Origin: Candidatus Gemmiger excrementigallinarum
Lineage (GTDB): Bacteria > Bacillota > Clostridia > Oscillospirales > Ruminococcaceae
Reading direction: 5' to 3'
DNA length: 64,000 bases
Assembly: GCA_019116445.1 (NCBI GenBank)
Contig: DXBP01000052.1
Span: forward strand, 1-64,000
Positions 36,358 through 47,983 of the stretch are shown one piece after another. The notes below the pieces were generated by a model. That model did no database searches. It was not told where the DNA came from and worked only from the letters and a program-made list of their open reading frames with translations. Positions within the stretch are counted from its first letter, which is position 1. Each line of letters opens with the position of its first letter. A program made the position numbers and the translations under genes.

Positions 36358-36433
36358 CCGGGTGTGGCGAAGCTTGGTATCGCGCCTGGTTTGGGACCAG
36401 GAGATTTCGCAGGTTCGAATCCTGTCACCCGGA
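36358..36433 (+). tRNA. tRNA-Pro (TGG)
   Basis: Acceptor CCGGGTG/CACCCGG, anticodon stem CCTGG-TTTGGGA-CCAGG, T-loop GGTTCGAATCC; CCA not encoded. Confidence 0.97.
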
Positions 36434-36591
36434 CTGGTATAAGCCGCAGGGCCGCCGTTTGTGCTGCCCTGCGGCTTTTTTGTATAAAGTTCCTGCCCTG
36501 CGGCGAAAAACGCCGTATTTTGGTACAACTCCGATACAAAGGGGTGCCATACTGGAACCATAGAACGATGGAATAAGGAGGAGTTGTCCCC

Positions 36592-37818
36592 ATGAAACGA
36601 ACCCTGTTTGCGTTGCTGTCCCTGGCGTTTTGCCTGACTGCCTGCACCCCGGCGACCCCGGAACCCGAATCCGGCAGTGAAGTTTCCCAAACCACGGTGG
36701 AAAACGCGGCCACTGCCGAGGAATCTGCACCGTCCGCGGGCCCGGTCGCCGGGGGTGCCATCTGGGGGGAGAACTGCCAGGCGGACTCCGGCCGTGCCTG
36801 GTACACCGTGAACCCGCTGGGGGACGAAAACGGCATCCGGCAAGTCCAGCTGCTGCGCCTGGACTACAACACCGGCAAACAGGACTGCCTGTGCACCATC
36901 GATGCGTCGCCCCAGCAGATAGGCGAACCCCTGGCCCGCAACGGGATGGTCTACCTTGTGCTGGACAAGACCCTGTACCGGATCTCGGAGGAAGACGGGC
37001 GGATGGAAACAGTGGCGCTGGATGAGCCCGTGTTTCCTGTCCTTGCCGATGATGTCTACGGCTATGCCTATTCCTTTGATGTCGGTATCAACAACGTTCG
37101 TATGATGCGCCTTGACCTGCAGAGCGGCGAAATTACCCCTTTGTCCATGCCTGCCCAGTCCAAGGGCATCTGGGCGGTGGGGGGACCCCGCCTGTTGGTC
37201 AGGCATCTGGTCACCGATGCGCCGCTGCCCAGCGTGGAAGAAGGGGAACAGTACGCCGCGGCTATTCAAAATGCCGACTGCAGTTACAGTTGGTACGATC
37301 CGGCCACCGGCGCAGCGGAGAAACTGCTGGAGGAACCTTACTATGGGGTCGAGCAGGAGGATGGATCCCGGCACCGCCGGGGTTTTCTGGGCATGGCAGA
37401 CGGGCGGCTGTACTTTTCCTGGGTTGTGTCAAAGGGAGAGGAATTGCTGGACTATGGGATGGAGTCCTGCGACGTCAGCGGTCAGGACTGGCAGGCCCTG
37501 CCCGAAGCACCCGTGAAGGGGGAAGCCATCTGGTCGCTGGAGCAGCAGGGCAAGATCCGCTGGGTCCTTGGCGGCCGTGGGGAGGGGGCGTACTGGATCT
37601 ATGACGTGAGCACAGGCCAGTATCACGCGATGCCCCATGTGACGGCCACAGACTACTGGCCTTGCCTGCTGTTCCAGAATGGCAAGGTGCTGCTGAAATT
37701 TGACGGCAAGAACGGGCAGGGAAGACTTGTCTATGGTCTGATGGACGAGGATGCCTACCTGGCGGGGGAAACCGACTGGACACCCGTAGAATACTGCGAT
37801 GACAAAGCGACTCTTTGA
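36592..37818 (+). CDS. Putative lipoprotein paralogue 1 (propeller-like, unknown function)
   Basis: MKRTLFALLSLAFCLTACTP lipobox; shared motifs with the next two genes. Confidence 0.85.
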   Translation: MKRTLFALLSLAFCLTACTPATPEPESGSEVSQTTVENAATAEESAPSAGPVAGGAIWGENCQADSGRAWYTVNPLGDENGIRQVQLLRLDYNTGKQDCLCTIDASPQQIGEPLARNGMVYLVLDKTLYRISEEDGRMETVALDEPVFPVLADDVYGYAYSFDVGINNVRMMRLDLQSGEITPLSMPAQSKGIWAVGGPRLLVRHLVTDAPLPSVEEGEQYAAAIQNADCSYSWYDPATGAAEKLLEEPYYGVEQEDGSRHRRGFLGMADGRLYFSWVVSKGEELLDYGMESCDVSGQDWQALPEAPVKGEAIWSLEQQGKIRWVLGGRGEGAYWIYDVSTGQYHAMPHVTATDYWPCLLFQNGKVLLKFDGKNGQGRLVYGLMDEDAYLAGETDWTPVEYCDDKATL

Positions 37819-37833
37819 GGAAAGGAAAAAACG

Positions 37834-39045
37834 ATGAAAAAATCCCTGTTTGTGCTGCTGTCCCTGGCGTTTTGCCTGACTGCCTGCACCCCGGCGGCAT
37901 CCCAATCGACTGGTGAAGCGCCTGTCACAGCCACCGCCGAAGCCGCCACGACGGAAGACTCCGCGGAAACCTCCACCTTTCCCGTGGGCAGCCTGGTGAG
38001 CTGCGGGGACGACACCCAGACGCCGGGGAAGATGTATCATTTCTACCAGGAGTCCGAGGACACTCCCCAGAGCATCATCGAGCTGGACTGTGATACCGGG
38101 CAGGAAAGCTGCCTGTATACCTTTACGTCGGAAAAGATGCCCGACGGCCCGCTGCTGATCCAGCCCGGCGTGATCCGGAGGCCCGTGGGCAAGACCCTTT
38201 ACACCATCCCGCTGGACGGCGGGATGGTGCAGACAATGCCCCTGGAAGGACGTTTTGAGCCGGTGGCCTGTGATGCCTACGGCGCTTACGAATTCTGGGG
38301 CGGTGACTGGAATGTGCAAAGGACCTTCCGCCGCCTGGACTTTACCACCGGGCAGATCACCGAACTGAAAACCCCGGACCAGGTCCAGTGGTACTGGGTG
38401 GTGGGACAGGATCGGATCATCCTCTGGCGGCTGGTCACCGAGGCCCCTCTGCCGAATGTCTATACCCAAAACGAACAATATTATGCCGCCATCCAGTCGG
38501 CTACCACGGAATATGACTGGTATGACCCGGCTACCGGCGAACTGGAAAAAATCTATGCGGAACCCTACTATGGCGTGGAGCAGGCGGACGGCTCCCAGAA
38601 TCAGCGCTATTTCCTGGGCATGGCCGGGGACCGGCTCTATTTCCAGAACACCCATCTGCTGCGGGGCAGTCCCGGCGTGGAGGTGCTGGACAGGCAGTTG
38701 GAATCCTGCGCCGTGGACGGCACCGACTGGCAGCTGGAATGTGCGCTGCCCGCCGGCGATGCGGGACCCTTCACCCTGTGGGAAGGGCCGACTCTGCGGT
38801 GGCTGATAGACGGCACCACCAGTCCGATGAAAATTTATGACGTGACTGACCGGACCTGGCATACACCGGGGCAGGCAGACTGGAGCAGCAGCTTCCCCGA
38901 GGCACTTCCTGGAAACGGAAAAGTCTATCTGGCCAGGGCGAAGGAGAACGGCAATCTGACCCATGGCCTGGCCGATATGGACGACTATCTGGCCGGTTCC
39001 ACCGACTGGACGCCGGTGAAAACCTGGCCCGAGGAAACGGCCTGA
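37834..39045 (+). CDS. Putative lipoprotein paralogue 2
   Basis: MKKSLFVLLSLAFCLTACTP; LVTEAPLPN; DYLAGSTDWTPV. Confidence 0.85.
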   Translation: MKKSLFVLLSLAFCLTACTPAASQSTGEAPVTATAEAATTEDSAETSTFPVGSLVSCGDDTQTPGKMYHFYQESEDTPQSIIELDCDTGQESCLYTFTSEKMPDGPLLIQPGVIRRPVGKTLYTIPLDGGMVQTMPLEGRFEPVACDAYGAYEFWGGDWNVQRTFRRLDFTTGQITELKTPDQVQWYWVVGQDRIILWRLVTEAPLPNVYTQNEQYYAAIQSATTEYDWYDPATGELEKIYAEPYYGVEQADGSQNQRYFLGMAGDRLYFQNTHLLRGSPGVEVLDRQLESCAVDGTDWQLECALPAGDAGPFTLWEGPTLRWLIDGTTSPMKIYDVTDRTWHTPGQADWSSSFPEALPGNGKVYLARAKENGNLTHGLADMDDYLAGSTDWTPVKTWPEETA

Positions 39046-39065
39046 GCCTGAGAAGGAGGATGAAG

Positions 39066-40298
39066 ATGAAAAAATCTCTGTTTGCACTGATGGCGCTGGC
39101 GTTTTGCCTGACTGCCTGCACCCCGGCGGAATCTACAATTCCGGAATCGGACACGACCCCGGCGAGCGAAACACCTGCAGAAACAGGCCAGGCGGAAGAA
39201 ACAGAAGAAGCCGCCGTGCCGCCGGTGGGAACGCTCACGATGAATTCGGATGCGCGGGAAGACAGCACCGGCTACTATGATACGAGCATCTGGAAAAATC
39301 CGGACACCGGCGAAAACCGATGGGTCCTGTACCGGCTGGACTATCCCGGCGGGCAGCAGAAGATGTTGTACGACTTCGGCTCCTATGACAGCGGGGAGGT
39401 TTCAGTTTCCAACCCGTTTGTGCAGAAAAATGCCGTCTATGTAGCATGTAATGATTCCCTGTACCGCCTGCCGCTGGACGGCGGGGAGATGGAAGTTTTT
39501 CTGTCGCCGGAAGCCCGTGGGGCGGAATTCAGCGACGAAAACGCCTGCTATCGGCTTGAGGGAAATCTCTATGCCGATTCCACGCAGCCCACCGTGCAAC
39601 GGATAGACCTGCAGACTGGTGCGACGACCCAATGGAAATTGCCTGCCATGTACATCACGGGGGTCTACGGCTGTTCCCAGGACCGGGTATTGGTTGGCCG
39701 TCTGATCACCGACCAGCCGCTTCCGTCCCTGCAGGAAGAAGAACTGTTCAATGTGGTCCTGCAGAATTCCACGCTGGAATACGACTGGCTGGATATTGCC
39801 ACAGGCGAAGTGGAAAAGATTCTGGCCTGCCCCTATGTCGGGCACCCCGACGAGAACGGACAGACCCGGTATTGGGACTATCTGGGGATGATGGCGGATT
39901 CGCTTTACTTCCGGCAGACTGTCACCGATGCCCAGGGTCAGCTGCTGGCCGCCAGCATTGACCGCTGCGCCCTGGACGGCAGCAATATGGAAACCGTCCT
40001 GCAGCTGGAAACGTCCAACAACCTGTATTCGGTGAATCGCGGGACGCAGCTTGCCTGGCTGATGGACTGCGACTACACAGGCCCTGCCACCATCTATGAT
40101 CTGGAACAGGGGAAAATCTGCGAAAATATTCCCATCCAGGAAGGTGACTCGGGCTGGCCGTTTCTGCTTACCAACGATGGCCGGGTCCTGGTGAACGACC
40201 ACTATAATGGGGGACGGCCCACCTATGCCCTCATCGACCCGGAGGACTATCTGGCCGGTTCCCGGGACTGGACCTTTTTTGCCGAGGCCGAAAACTAA
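39066..40298 (+). CDS. Putative lipoprotein paralogue 3
   Basis: MKKSLFALMALAFCLTACTP; LITDQPLPS; DYLAGSRDWTFF. Confidence 0.85.
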   Translation: MKKSLFALMALAFCLTACTPAESTIPESDTTPASETPAETGQAEETEEAAVPPVGTLTMNSDAREDSTGYYDTSIWKNPDTGENRWVLYRLDYPGGQQKMLYDFGSYDSGEVSVSNPFVQKNAVYVACNDSLYRLPLDGGEMEVFLSPEARGAEFSDENACYRLEGNLYADSTQPTVQRIDLQTGATTQWKLPAMYITGVYGCSQDRVLVGRLITDQPLPSLQEEELFNVVLQNSTLEYDWLDIATGEVEKILACPYVGHPDENGQTRYWDYLGMMADSLYFRQTVTDAQGQLLAASIDRCALDGSNMETVLQLETSNNLYSVNRGTQLAWLMDCDYTGPATIYDLEQGKICENIPIQEGDSGWPFLLTNDGRVLVNDHYNGGRPTYALIDPEDYLAGSRDWTFFAEAEN

Positions 40299-40362
40299 AA
40301 AAGGCACCCCCGGCCATCCGGCCGGGGGTGTTGCTGTATTACGATTTCATGATTATAAATCC

Positions 40363-40397
40363 ATCGTCATCGGCGGACATGCGCCGACGATGACGAT
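40363..40397 (-). repeat. 35-nt hairpin element A (10-bp arms, 1x1 mismatch, CGG/CCG, loop CGCATGT)
   Basis: Minus strand ATCGTCATCG T CGG CGCATGT CCG C CGATGACGAT. Confidence 0.8.
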
Positions 40398-40406
40398 ACC
40401 GCGAGA

Positions 40407-40459
40407 GGTAAAAAACGCCTTCGAGTCGCCGCGTGCGGCATGAGAAGGCGTTTTTTACC
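40407..40459. terminator. Large hairpin, 16-bp perfect stem, terminator-like
   Basis: GGTAAAAAACGCCTTC ... GAAGGCGTTTTTTACC with inner GCCGCGTGCGGC. Confidence 0.8.
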
Positions 40460-40533
40460 GACGGTGGGAATCCAAAGGGGAGGTGCAGGAGACGCGGCGC
40501 AGCCGCTGAATCCGAACCTCCTCTTTGAAAGAA

Positions 40534-42366
40534 TCAACCCTTGTTCTTCTTGCTGGCTGCCTTCATGCGCAGGTCATGGTCCAGGATGCGCTTGCGGATG
40601 CGCAGATTCTCGGGGGTGACCTCCAGCAGCTCGTCGGGCGCCAGGAATTCCAGGCAGCCTTCCAGGCTGAACTTGCTCACGGGCACCAGACGCAGGGCGT
40701 CGTCGCTGCCGGAAGCACGGGTGTTGGTCAGGTGCTTGGTCTTGCAGACGTTAACGGTGATGTCCTCGCCGGTGGGGGTGTAGCCTACCACCTGGCCGGC
40801 ATAGACTTTCTCGCCGGCGTTGACCAGCAGGGTGCCGCGCTGCTGCGCGTTGAACAGGCCGTAGGTCACGGCGTCGCCGGTCTCAAAGCTGATCAGGGAG
40901 CCGGTGGAACGGGTCTGGATGTCGCCGCACCATTCTTCGTAACCGTCGAAGATGGTGTTCATGATGCCTTCACCGTGGGTATCGGTGAGGAACTGGCTGC
41001 GGTAACCGAACAGGCCGCGGCTGGGCATACGGAACTCCAGACGGGAACGGCTGTTCATCATCTGCATATTCATCAGGATGCCCTTGCGCGCGCCCAGGGC
41101 GGTCATGACGTTGCCCTGGTACACTTCGGGCACGTCGATGACCACGCGCTCCATGGGTTCCATGGTCTTGCCGTTCTCCTCATGGGTCAGAACGTGCGGG
41201 GGAGAAACCTGCAGTTCGTAGCCTTCCCGGCGCATGGTTTCGATCAGGATGGACAGGTGCATTTCGCCGCGGCCCATGACCCGGAAGGAATCGGTGGTGG
41301 CGGAATCTTCCACCTTCAGGGCCACGTCCTTCAGCAGTTCGCGCATCAGGCGGTCACGGATCTGGCGGGAGGTAACGTACTTGCCCTCCTTGCCGGCAAA
41401 GGGAGAATCGTTGACCGAGAAGGTCATCTCCACCGTGGGATCGTTGATCTTCACAAAGGGCAGGGGCTGTACCTTGCCGGGGTCGCACAGGGTATTGCCG
41501 ATGGAAATATCGGGCAGACCTGCGAAGGCGACGATATCGCCGGCCACCGCCTGATCGATGGGCTCACGGCCGTTGGCCTTGAAGTCGAACAGCTTGGTGA
41601 TGCGGCCGGTCATGTGCACGTCGGGGTTGTGCCAGTCGCACACCTGCACGGCGGAACCCACTTTGATCACACCGTTCTGCACGCGGCCTACGCCCATGCG
41701 GCCCACGAACTCGTTGTAGTCTACGCTGGACACCAGCATCTGCAGCGGCTCGTCGGGCTCGCCCTCCGGCGGCTGCACGTATTTCAGGATGGTGTCGAAC
41801 AGCGGCTTCAGGTCGGTGCCGTTCTCGGGATGGGTCCAGTCGTAGCTGGCGGTGCCGTTACGGCCGGAGCAGAACACCATGGGGCTGTCCAGCTGCTCGT
41901 CGGTGGCACCCAGGTCCATCAGCAGTTCCAGGATCTCGTCGATGACTTCCTTGATGCGGGCGTCGGGGCGGTCGATCTTGTTGACCGCGATGACCAGCGA
42001 CAGGTTCTGCTGCAGAGCCTTCTGCAGAACAAAGCGGGTCTGGGGCATGCAGCCTTCGGCCGCGTCCACCAGCAGCAGAACGCCGTTGACCATCTTCAGC
42101 ACGCGCTCCACCTCGCCGCCGAAATCGGCGTGGCCCGGGGTATCGACGATGTTGATCTTGACGCCCTCGTACACACAGGAGCAGTTCTTGGCCAGAATGG
42201 TGATGCCGCGCTCGCGCTCGATGTCGCCGGAGTCCATCACACGTTCGGCCACCTGCTGGTTGGCGCGGAAGGCACCAGACTGCTTGAGCATCTGGTCCAC
42301 CAGCGTCGTTTTGCCATGGTCAACGTGGGCAATGATCGCGACGTTGCGTAAATTTTCCTGAATCAT
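40534..42366 (-). CDS. typA: Translational GTPase TypA/BipA
   Basis: NVAIIAHVDHGKTTLVDQMLKQSG; DSGDIERERGITILAKN; NIVDTPGHADFGGEVERVL. Confidence 0.98.
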   Translation of the reverse strand: MIQENLRNVAIIAHVDHGKTTLVDQMLKQSGAFRANQQVAERVMDSGDIERERGITILAKNCSCVYEGVKINIVDTPGHADFGGEVERVLKMVNGVLLLVDAAEGCMPQTRFVLQKALQQNLSLVIAVNKIDRPDARIKEVIDEILELLMDLGATDEQLDSPMVFCSGRNGTASYDWTHPENGTDLKPLFDTILKYVQPPEGEPDEPLQMLVSSVDYNEFVGRMGVGRVQNGVIKVGSAVQVCDWHNPDVHMTGRITKLFDFKANGREPIDQAVAGDIVAFAGLPDISIGNTLCDPGKVQPLPFVKINDPTVEMTFSVNDSPFAGKEGKYVTSRQIRDRLMRELLKDVALKVEDSATTDSFRVMGRGEMHLSILIETMRREGYELQVSPPHVLTHEENGKTMEPMERVVIDVPEVYQGNVMTALGARKGILMNMQMMNSRSRLEFRMPSRGLFGYRSQFLTDTHGEGIMNTIFDGYEEWCGDIQTRSTGSLISFETGDAVTYGLFNAQQRGTLLVNAGEKVYAGQVVGYTPTGEDITVNVCKTKHLTNTRASGSDDALRLVPVSKFSLEGCLEFLAPDELLEVTPENLRIRKRILDHDLRMKAASKKNKG

Positions 42367-42592
42367 ATCCGTTCCCTCTCTATTTGAACTTGCGTTGCAA
42401 GGGGGACTGCCCCCAATATCCACATACAGCATCTATTTTACGCTGTACTGCGGTTATTGTCAAGAATCGCAAAGCGCAAAAAAGTGTGGTATAATAGAAA
42501 ATGTAATAGAGTGCAGAGAAAGAACTTTTGGTCATTTTGCGGGCTGCGAGGGAAAGGCCCGCGCTATTCTCTACGGAAGAGAGGAATCCGTT

Positions 42593-44254
42593 ATGTCAAC
42601 TGAAAACGTGCGCCATATCAACATCATTGGCCACCAGAACCCCGACACCGACTCCATCTGTTCGGCGCTGTCCTATGCGTGGCTGAAAAACCACGGCAGC
42701 CTTACCGGCAAGTACGAAGCCCGCCGGGCCGGGCACGTCAACCGCGAAACCCAGTTTGTGCTCAAGCATTTCGGCATTGATCCGCCGCGGCTTTGCACCG
42801 ACGTCAGCCCCCAGATCAAGGATATCGACATCCGCAAACAGCCGGGGATCGATGCCGAGATGAGTGTGCGCGCCGCCTGGAACCTGATGCGTGACGTGGA
42901 GATCGACACCCTGTGCATCACCGACGCCGACAACGAGCTGAAGGGCCTGATCACCATCAAGGATATTGCCGATGCCAACATGGACCTGTTCGACACCGGC
43001 GTGCTGGCGGCGGCCAACACCAGCTACCATAACCTGCTGGAAACCCTGGAAGCGGAACTGATCGTGGGGGATGCCGACGCCCGTATCACCCAGGGCAGCA
43101 TCTGCATCGGCACCAGCCCCGAGATCATGGAAGAACTGGTCAAGCCCGGGGACCTGGTGCTGGTGTCCAACCGGTACGAAACCCAGATGTGTGCCATCGA
43201 CTGCGGTGCCGCGGCCATCGTGGTCTGCTGCGGCTCGGCGGTGCCCCGCACCATCGTGGCCCGCGCCCAGGAGAAGGGCTGTGCGGTTTTTGCCACCCCC
43301 TACGATACCTATGCCGCCGGACGGCTGGTGACCACCGCTGCGCCGGTGCGCCATTTCATGCGCACCCATGACCTGATGAAGTTCAGCGTCAACACCCCCA
43401 TCGAGGATGCCCGCAAGATCATGGCCAGCGTCCGTCACCGGTATTTCCCCATCCTGGACGAAAACGGCAAATACTGCGGCGTGGTCAGCCGCCGTAACCT
43501 GTTGAACCTGCACCGCAAAAAGGTGATCCTGGTGGACCACAACGAGCGCACCCAGGCCGTGGACGGATTGGAGCAGGCGGATATTCTGGAAATCATCGAC
43601 CACCACCGCATCGGCAACCTGGAAACCAGCGGCCCGGTGTATTTCCGCAACGTGCCGGTGGGCTGCACGGCCACCATCCTGTACCAGATGTATCAGGAGC
43701 AGGAGGTCACCCCCTCCCGGGAGATCGCGGGTCTGCTGCTGTCGGCCATCCTGTCCGACACGCTGATGTTCCGTTCGCCCACCTCCACCCCCCAGGACGA
43801 AGCCACCGCCAAGGCTCTGGCCGAAATCGCCGGGGAGGATATTCCCGCCTACGCCGAGCAGATGTTTGAAGCAGGCGCCGACCTTACCGGCCGGGACGCC
43901 GAGGATGTGTTCCGCTCCGACTTCAAGGCCTTCAGCCGCGGCGATGCCAAGTTTGGTGTGGGCCAGTCCATCTATATGACCGATAAATCCCGCGCCGCTG
44001 CCGAAGCGCTGGTAGGGCCTTTCCTGCCCGAAGCGGGACGCCGGGAAGGTCTGCCCATGATCTTCTATATGTTCACCGACATGAAGACCCAGAGCACCGA
44101 CCTGATGTACTGGGGCCACAACACCGAGGAGATCATCCGGGACGCTTTCGGCGTGGAACCCAAGGATGGTATTGCGGTGCTGCCCGGCGTAGTCAGCCGC
44201 AAAAAGCAGCTGCTGCCGCCGCTGCTGGCTGCCCTGCAGGCCCGGCAGGGGTAA
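42593..44254 (+). CDS. DHH-family manganese-dependent inorganic diphosphatase with CBS domains
   Basis: HINIIGHQNPDTDSICSALSYAWLK; CBS-like segments; DHHRIGNLET; SAILSDTLMFRSPTST. Confidence 0.92.
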   Translation: MSTENVRHINIIGHQNPDTDSICSALSYAWLKNHGSLTGKYEARRAGHVNRETQFVLKHFGIDPPRLCTDVSPQIKDIDIRKQPGIDAEMSVRAAWNLMRDVEIDTLCITDADNELKGLITIKDIADANMDLFDTGVLAAANTSYHNLLETLEAELIVGDADARITQGSICIGTSPEIMEELVKPGDLVLVSNRYETQMCAIDCGAAAIVVCCGSAVPRTIVARAQEKGCAVFATPYDTYAAGRLVTTAAPVRHFMRTHDLMKFSVNTPIEDARKIMASVRHRYFPILDENGKYCGVVSRRNLLNLHRKKVILVDHNERTQAVDGLEQADILEIIDHHRIGNLETSGPVYFRNVPVGCTATILYQMYQEQEVTPSREIAGLLLSAILSDTLMFRSPTSTPQDEATAKALAEIAGEDIPAYAEQMFEAGADLTGRDAEDVFRSDFKAFSRGDAKFGVGQSIYMTDKSRAAAEALVGPFLPEAGRREGLPMIFYMFTDMKTQSTDLMYWGHNTEEIIRDAFGVEPKDGIAVLPGVVSRKKQLLPPLLAALQARQG

Positions 44255-44310
44255 CATACTCCTCAAAGAGGAGGTTAGGATTCGGCTCCTGCCTCCGGAC
44301 AAGTAAAATT

Positions 44311-44370
44311 TTATTCTGACAAAAAGCACGTCTGCACGAAAAAATCATCGACGCAGGCGTGCTTTTTTTG
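44311..44370 (+). terminator. Terminator hairpin
   Basis: aaaaagcacgtctgc ... gcaggcgtgcttttttt. Confidence 0.75.
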
Positions 44371-44522
44371 TTAGAATATGAACTTTGTTCACAGAATGTT
44401 TGTTTGACACTCTGGCGGTAAAAGATTATAATAACCAGTATACGATCTGTACAAAAAAGAAGTGTGAAATGGGAAAAAAATCAAACGTTCCGTCATAGAC
44501 GTCGGAAAGGGAGGGTTCTTTT

Positions 44523-45878
44523 ATGAGCGATTACGCAGCCATCGAGAAGGAAGCACGGATTTTTACCGAAGAGTGCGTCACCAACAACCGGGTAGATCCG
44601 GCGCTGTTTGCCAAGTACAACATCAAGCGCGGCCTGCGTGACCAGGACGGCAAAGGTGTGCTGGCGGGCATCACCAACATTTCCCGCATCGACGCCTTCG
44701 AGGAGCGGGACGGCAAGCAGGTCCCCTGTGACGGCAAGCTGTGGTATCGCGGCTACAATGTCTATGACCTGATCCGCGGCCTGCGGGGCAAACGCTATGC
44801 CTTCGAGGAAGCGGCGTATCTGCTGCTGTTGGGGGATCTGCCCAACGAGCAGCAGCTGGAATCCTTCAAGGACTGCCTGTCAAAGTGCCGGGATCTGCCC
44901 ACCAACTTTGTGCGGGATGTTATCATGAAGGCCCCCAGCAAGGACCTGATGAACTCCCTGACCCGCAGTGTGCTGACTCTGGCCAGCTATGACGATGACA
45001 TCGGCAAAACCGACCTGCAGACCCAGCTGGAACAGTGCATCAAGCTCATCAGCGTGTTCCCCATGCTGGCAGTCTATGGCTACCACGCCTATCATTATTA
45101 TGAGTGCGACGGCAGTATGTACATCCATCGTCCCAAACCGGAGCTTTCCACGGCGGAAAATCTGCTTCAGATGCTGCGCCCCGACCGCCAGTATACCGAC
45201 CTGGAAGCCCACGTGCTGGATATTGCCCTGCTGCTGCACATGGAGCACGGCGGCGGCAACAACTCCACCTTCACCACCCGCGTGGTTTCCTCCTCCGGGT
45301 CCGATACCTACTCGGTCATTGCGGCAGCGCTCTCCAGCCTGAAAGGCCCCAAGCACGGCGGCGCCAACATCAAGGTCATGCACATGATGGACGATGTCCG
45401 CGCCCATGTGGCCGACCCCACCGACGAGGACGCCATGCGCGATTACCTGCGCAAGATCGTGGACCAGCAGGCCTTCGACCAGAAGGGCCTGATCTACGGC
45501 ATGGGCCACGCGGTATACTCCCTCAGCGACCCCCGCGCCGTGGTGTTCAAGAACTTCGTGCACCAGCTGGCCGATGCCAAGGGCCGCGACCGCGACTTTG
45601 AGTATTACAACACCATCGAGCGTCTGGCGCCCCAGGTCATTGCCGAAAAGCGCCATATCTATAAAGGTGTTTCCGCCAACGTGGACTTCTATTCCGGCTT
45701 TGTGTACGATATGCTGGGCATCCCCGTGGAGCTGTACACCCCCATCTTTGCCATTGCCCGTATCGTGGGTTGGTCGGCCCACCGCATGGAGGAGCTTGTC
45801 AATATGGACAAGATCATCCGCCCGGCCTACCAGAGCATCATGGTTCCCCGGGAGTATGTGCCCCTGCAGGACCGCTGA
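44523..45878 (+). CDS. gltA: Citrate synthase
   Basis: LWYRGYNVYDLIRGLRG; HMEHGGGNNSTFTTRVVSSSGSDTYSVIAAALSSLKGPKHGGAN; GMGHAVYSLSDPRA. Confidence 0.96.
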   Translation: MSDYAAIEKEARIFTEECVTNNRVDPALFAKYNIKRGLRDQDGKGVLAGITNISRIDAFEERDGKQVPCDGKLWYRGYNVYDLIRGLRGKRYAFEEAAYLLLLGDLPNEQQLESFKDCLSKCRDLPTNFVRDVIMKAPSKDLMNSLTRSVLTLASYDDDIGKTDLQTQLEQCIKLISVFPMLAVYGYHAYHYYECDGSMYIHRPKPELSTAENLLQMLRPDRQYTDLEAHVLDIALLLHMEHGGGNNSTFTTRVVSSSGSDTYSVIAAALSSLKGPKHGGANIKVMHMMDDVRAHVADPTDEDAMRDYLRKIVDQQAFDQKGLIYGMGHAVYSLSDPRAVVFKNFVHQLADAKGRDRDFEYYNTIERLAPQVIAEKRHIYKGVSANVDFYSGFVYDMLGIPVELYTPIFAIARIVGWSAHRMEELVNMDKIIRPAYQSIMVPREYVPLQDR

Positions 45879-45902
45879 GGTACTTTCTTGAAAGAAAGTA
45901 CC
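45879..45902. repeat. 24-bp palindrome immediately after citrate synthase stop
   Basis: GGTACTTTCTT-GA-AAGAAAGTACC. Confidence 0.85.
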
Positions 45903-45984
45903 CAAAGAACTTTCAACGGACCGACCCGGGAGGGGGAAATGAAATAAGCAGCCCGCTCCGGAGAAGTTCCGGACAAAGCACAAC

Positions 45985-46016
45985 AAAAAGCACACCGCCG
46001 CGGCGGTGTGCTTTTT
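45985..46016. terminator. 32-bp perfectly palindromic bidirectional terminator
   Basis: AAAAAGCACACCGCCGCGGCGGTGTGCTTTTT. Confidence 0.9.
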
Positions 46017-46052
46017 CGTTACCGGTTATGGGATGCAGGCGTCAGGCAAAGA

Positions 46053-47699
<1,647 letters not shown>

Positions 47700-47983
47700 A
47701 AATTTCCCTCCACGTCTATGCAAAAAAACAAAAACAAATATATTATACACCGGGCAAACGGTTTTTTGCAAGGGAAAGGCCGCCGGCCGCTGCACAAAAA
47801 TTGCAGTGGAAATCCCTGCCGTGACTTGACAAATCCGCCGGCCGGGTGTACAATCTTCTTATCCTACAAGAAAGGTATGAATAGACATGGTTATCCGTTC
47901 TCTGCCCGGCCGGCGATGTTGCCCCGGCGTGCATTTCTGATTCTTTTTCCACACTTTTTATTTATGAACAGGAGACGAACACC

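Noticed and set aside
40525-42351. 608-aa plus-strand ORF
   Set aside because: Antisense of typA.
47700-47760. pyrG leader considered for CTP-dependent attenuation
   Set aside because: A promoter (TATAAT on minus strand) is present but no terminator hairpin or initial G-run was seen between it and the start codon.
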